Below are positions 4,897 to 6,767 of a stretch of 6,767 nt of DNA, in pieces. Position numbers and translations under genes: made by a program. The number at the start of each line of letters is the position of its first letter. Position 1 is the first letter of the stretch. The stretch spans positions 1 to 6,767 of the forward strand of contig JAIXXW010000205.1 in the NCBI GenBank assembly GCA_027490555.1, given 5' to 3'. The notes beneath the pieces were generated by a model. The model saw only the letters and a list, made by a program, of their open reading frames with translations. It did no database searches and had not been told where the DNA came from. This DNA is from Comamonadaceae bacterium. GTDB lineage: Bacteria; Pseudomonadota; Gammaproteobacteria; Burkholderiales; Burkholderiaceae_C.

Positions 4897-4950
4897 GCTT
4901 GTTGGCACTTAAGACCGCCAGAGACGGTCCGCTAAGCTAAGTGGTCAGGC
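4897..4950 (-). other. Degenerate attC-like site at the end of the GNAT cassette
   Basis: On the minus strand GCCTGAC (4950-4944) differs by one base from a consensus 1L box such as GCCTAAC. It is followed by an AGCGGACCG left arm, a short loop and a CGGTCTTAAG right arm; GACCG/CGGTC pair across 7 bases (4913-4929), and flanking TTA/TAA also pair. This is the layout of a short attC stem with extrahelical bases. The GNAT stop codon (4934-4932) falls inside it, as is common in cassettes. The terminal GTTRRRY box is missing, so it is probably inactive. Confidence 0.5.
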
Positions 4951-5414
4951 ATCAAGCGTTTTTGCATAGGTTGCGCCTTCAGGTTGGCCCACGTCTGCAA
5001 CGGCCCTGATGGCTCAAAACCATTGCGAAGATAGAAGGCCTCAGCCGTGCGAGTGCTCTCCAGCTCCAGATATTCGATGCCAGCTGAAGCAGCGCAAGAC
5101 TGGGCCTGCGCCAATAAAGCTCTCCCGACCCCTTTGTGAAGCACCTCGGGTAAGACGTAGCAAAGCGCGACGCTAGACCCTGACACAAGGACAATGCCAA
5201 CGAGCGCTTGATCTAAAAAGGCTCCAAAGGCAATAGATTGAGGGGCAGACAACCAAACTTCAAAGTTCTCCGGCGTCTTGTTAGCCAGCCATGCGTTGAT
5301 TGTGAATTCATTTCCTTGATGGTCTAAACGGCAACATTCAATAATTGATCGCCTTACCACGCTACATGCCATGCTAGCGTCGGCACCTGTGATAGCAATA
5401 ATCTGTAGGTTCAT
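4932..5414 (-). CDS. GNAT-family N-acetyltransferase, integron cassette gene
   Basis: This 160-residue protein has the Gcn5-related N-acetyltransferase fold, transferring acetyl from acetyl-CoA to an unknown amine substrate in the cytoplasm. Helix 1 and 2 region: SVVRRSIIECCRLDH (18-32). Strands leading to VGIVLVSGSSVALCYVLPEVLHKGVGRALL (72-101) carry motif A, with the pyrophosphate-binding K-G-V-G-R-A loop. The downstream YLELESTRTAEAFYLRNGF (115-133) is the motif B strand-helix with the Tyr general-acid position and the N-G-F turn. ATG 5414 is used because it lies 3 bases after the attC end and has AGG 5-7 bases upstream. The frame extends to 5483, but that part is attC DNA. Resistance to an aminoglycoside or other drug cannot be claimed: the substrate region is not diagnostic. 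Base composition is lower in GC than the flanking core genes. Confidence 0.87.
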   Translation of the reverse strand: MNLQIIAITGADASMACSVVRRSIIECCRLDHQGNEFTINAWLANKTPENFEVWLSAPQSIAFGAFLDQALVGIVLVSGSSVALCYVLPEVLHKGVGRALLAQAQSCAASAGIEYLELESTRTAEAFYLRNGFEPSGPLQTWANLKAQPMQKRLMPDHLA

Positions 5415-5417
5415 GTT

Positions 5418-5536
5418 GCCTAACACCCAAGGTACGCGGCTTCGAAAGCAACGCAGCGATTGGAGGGCACCAATAAGGTCCATGAAAATGTCGAACCCAT
5501 GAATCTTGTTGGCGTCCGCTTGACCGAAAGTTATGC
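5418..5536 (-). other. attC-like integron cassette recombination site
   Basis: On the minus strand this 119-bp element begins with GCATAAC (5536-5530), close to an RYYYAAC box, then after 9 bases AGCGGACGCC, a typical left inner arm. It ends with CCGCGTACCTTGG (right inner arm) and GTTAGGC (5424-5418), a perfect GTTRRRY box. The outer boxes are complementary at six of seven positions. Size is inside the known attC range (about 57-141 bp). The middle includes a small ATTGG-TGCCCT-CCAAT hairpin. It sits exactly between two same-strand genes, ending 3 bases before the GNAT ATG. Orientation agrees with the genes. Confidence 0.72.
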
Positions 5537-5593
5537 CACGTTTTTTGGTTGTCGCACTTTTTTACAAGATGCAAAAGTCTATTCAGTTGAGCT

Positions 5594-6061
5594 TTATTGC
5601 ATGTTCATAGTTGATTGACCTATTGATTTCTCAATTGCTAGGTCTTGAGGACGTTGCAACTTGACGTACCAGAACCAAAAGCCAATCAGTGACATTACTA
5701 GGCCCAAAGAAAATAGGCTCCAAAAAACACGCATTTGTTTCATTTGCCAGTCTCTCAGTGACTCTGCGTAGGAAATTTGTCTTTTGATTTTGTTCAGGCT
5801 TTCTCTTTGCTTGAAACTTCTGTCGATAAGTTCGTCGGCTCGTACCACTTGTGAGTCAGGATATTTGAGTTTGTGTTGAGTGTCTTCGTTGAAGTTTGAT
5901 ATTTCAGCTTTCAGGAATACAAGGTCTGCTTCTGTTTCAGCAAGCAATTTTGCAAACTCAGACCACCTGTCCATGGGGGTGAGGAAACTAAAAATACAAA
6001 TTGCGATGCCGGCCAATGCGGTAAATTTATAGAGATTGTCTATCGGCAAAGGTAAGGTCAT
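5594..6061 (-). CDS. Hypothetical two-helix membrane protein with central coiled coil, likely cassette gene
   Basis: This 155-residue protein has no enzyme family I can name. It has a short N-terminus, a first hydrophobic helix at about residues 12-29 (KFTALAGIAICIFSFLTP), a charged heptad-like stretch at about 31-110 that is probably a coiled coil (many E, K, L), and a second helix at about 112-134 (VFWSLFSLGLVMSLIGFWFWYV). A basic, polar tail follows. The long middle segment therefore probably lies on one side of the membrane as a helical hairpin. ATG 6061 is preferred to the in-frame GTG 6091, because MTLPLPIDNLYKF leads straight into the first helix; only a weak GGA lies upstream. The gene is markedly richer in A+T than the flanking core genes and lies between attC-like elements. 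Short membrane proteins of unknown role are frequent in integron cassettes. Confidence 0.72.
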   Translation of the reverse strand: MTLPLPIDNLYKFTALAGIAICIFSFLTPMDRWSEFAKLLAETEADLVFLKAEISNFNEDTQHKLKYPDSQVVRADELIDRSFKQRESLNKIKRQISYAESLRDWQMKQMRVFWSLFSLGLVMSLIGFWFWYVKLQRPQDLAIEKSIGQSTMNMQ

Positions 6062-6123
6062 TGGATCGTTCCGCAATAAGACTGTTTTCACGTAGAGGGC
6101 TCACATAGAGCTAATTGGCGCTA

Positions 6124-6172
6124 CGCTAACTTGTGGCTCAGCGTCCAGCTAATGAAGGGAACGTGGTTAGGC
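6124..6172 (-). other. Possible short attC-like element before the membrane-protein gene
   Basis: GTTAGGC on the plus strand (6166-6172; GCCTAAC on minus) is a perfect outer box. CGCTAAC (6124-6130; GTTAGCG on minus) is a weaker partner 35 bases away. Read on minus, AGCTGGACGC resembles an attC left inner arm. At 49 bp the pair is shorter than usual attC sites, and inner-arm pairing is poor, so it may be a truncated site. Orientation cannot be fixed. Confidence 0.35.
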
Positions 6173-6322
6173 GTCATGTCACCCTTTGCAATTCCAGATA
6201 CATATAAATTTGTCATGAAATTTGGTACCCCTCCTTTGCACTGCCCCCGCTGACTTCAGGAGCGCGAGCGGGCTCAGTGCGTGCACTATACCCTCAAAAC
6301 AAAAATATTAGAACTATTTATA

Positions 6323-6337
6323 TATTTTCGGAAAATA
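6323..6337. repeat. Perfect 15-bp palindrome in AT-rich spacer
   Basis: TATTTTC, a central G and GAAAATA form a perfect 7-1-7 inverted repeat. The one-base centre is too tight for an RNA hairpin loop but fits a dimeric protein-binding site. No gene starts within 100 bp that it would obviously control. Confidence 0.6.
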
Positions 6338-6357
6338 CCTATGTGAACGACCCTGTG

Positions 6358-6377
6358 CCCCCCAAAAACATGGGGAG
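6358..6377 (-). terminator. Weak hairpin after the DUF429 gene
   Basis: On the minus strand CTCCCC pairs with GGGGGG (one G-T pair) across an 8-base loop containing five T, 16 bases after the DUF429 stop. There is no T run after the stem, so this is at best a poor intrinsic terminator. Confidence 0.25.
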
Positions 6378-6392
6378 CGTTGAAATCAAAGC

Positions 6393-6767
6393 TTAAGCGG
6401 TAACGATCCAGCCTTCGAGCGGATCGCACGGGGGCAAGCCGTATTGCGGGTGCCCGGCTTCGTGCTGTTGTTGCGCCCAGGCCGCTTGCATCAGGCACAG
6501 GGTGGCGTCGAGGGCGTCGCCGCTGGCGTCGTCGGCCAGGCGGCCCAGCAGGGCGTTGCTGGCCACCAGGCGCAGGCCCAGGCGGGTCTGGCCGCGCTCC
6601 AGGGCGCCCAGCAGTTCGCGCCGGGCCAGCAGGCGATCGGGGGTGTGTTTGGCTTTGTCGTCGCTTTTGTAGCTGGTGTTGCCCAGCACTTCTCTGGCCA
6701 GCAGGCCGGGGTAGGCCTCCAGCGCCACGCGGCGCGCATCGCCCGCGCACAGGCCGGGCAGGTGCAC
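6393..6767 (-). CDS. DUF429 family protein, C-terminal part (partial)
   Basis: The last 124 codons of a gene whose 5' end lies beyond the right edge of the window. The visible part matches DUF429, a family predicted to have an RNase H-like nuclease fold. RRVALEAYPGLLAREVLG (12-29) is the conserved E-x-Y-P-G strand-helix, followed by SYKSDD (32-37). The segment ASGDALDATLCLMQAAWA (81-98) contains the conserved D-A-x-D/A-A helix that carries a predicted acidic catalytic residue. YGLP and EGWIVT (118-123) form the typical C-terminus. The codon at the window edge, GTG, is internal to the domain and not a start. GC content is high, as in the left-hand core genes, so this gene probably marks return to native chromosome right of the cassette region. 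Confidence 0.85.
   Translation of the reverse strand: MHLPGLCAGDARRVALEAYPGLLAREVLGNTSYKSDDKAKHTPDRLLARRELLGALERGQTRLGLRLVASNALLGRLADDASGDALDATLCLMQAAWAQQQHEAGHPQYGLPPCDPLEGWIVTA

Larger units (their letters stand above)
6173..6392. other. Non-coding spacer between cassette region and DUF429 gene
   Basis: I see no convincing gene in these 220 bases. The left part holds a 25-codon plus-strand ORF (6176-6253) starting 3 bases after GTTAGGC; it has no recognisable content. AGTGC-GT-GCACT (6276-6287) is a short inverted repeat. Bases 6290-6340 are very AT-rich. The right edge returns to core-like composition at the DUF429 stop. Confidence 0.5.

Noticed and set aside
5415..5483. 23-codon N-terminal extension of the GNAT frame
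   Set aside because: It is translated attC-like DNA (LRCFRSR-type residues); ATG 5414 lies right after the site and fits the family start.
6176..6253. 25-codon plus-strand ORF starting 3 bases after GTTAGGC
   Set aside because: The position mimics a cassette start, but the product is short and featureless and no ribosome site is present.
6286..6750. Minus-strand open frame of 154 codons overlapping the DUF429 gene
   Set aside because: It is Arg/Pro/Gly-rich shadow sequence in a different frame from the DUF429 match.
1..6767. CRISPR arrays, tRNA or rRNA genes, insertion sequences
   Set aside because: I saw no regularly spaced direct repeats, no cloverleaf with a CCA end, no rRNA motifs and no transposase frame on either strand.

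Overview
The window reads as chromosome of a GC-rich betaproteobacterium, most likely Comamonadaceae-like. That is an inference from codon usage, GC level and the flanking families, not from any marker gene. Both edges are cut through genes: the STAS tail of a SulP-type anion transporter on the left (+ strand) and the C-terminal half of a DUF429 protein on the right (- strand). Both are high-GC, ordinary-looking core DNA.

Positions 255-2261 hold a compact minus-strand gene string: a pyridoxamine-oxidase-like FMN protein, a 30-residue ORF that overlaps its stop by ATGA, a small cupin, and an SbmA/BacA-like membrane transporter lacking the usual N-terminal membrane segments. An AT-rich divergent spacer (2262-2423) separates this from a brnT-brnA type II toxin-antitoxin pair on the plus strand. 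That pair has a good sigma70-type promoter placed so close to the start codon that the mRNA should be almost leaderless.

Positions 3045-4881 are a minus-strand string that looks like a decaying operon. In transcription order it holds: an internally deleted aspartate/glutamate racemase remnant (4881-4754); an apparently intact DUF2127 membrane protein; a small membrane protein whose frame stays open past its TAG stop; a DinB-family gene broken by a C-tract frameshift and lacking a usable start; a 53-codon isochorismatase-like remnant; and an intact DUF4287 protein. Neighbours meet at ATGA overlaps or a few bases apart, which suggests former translational coupling.

Positions 4897-6172 look like a short run of integron gene cassettes with no integrase in view. 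A GNAT acetyltransferase gene begins 3 bases after a 119-bp attC-like site and ends inside a second, degenerate attC-like hairpin. Upstream lies a lower-GC cassette-type gene for a two-helix membrane protein with a coiled coil, with a third, weaker attC-like element beyond it. Genes and the better attC sites share one orientation. A 220-bp non-coding stretch with a 15-bp perfect palindrome then leads to the DUF429 gene.

The most unusual features are the integrase-less attC array, the cluster of indel and deletion fossils beside it, and the near-leaderless toxin promoter. I saw no CRISPR array, insertion sequence, tRNA or rRNA.
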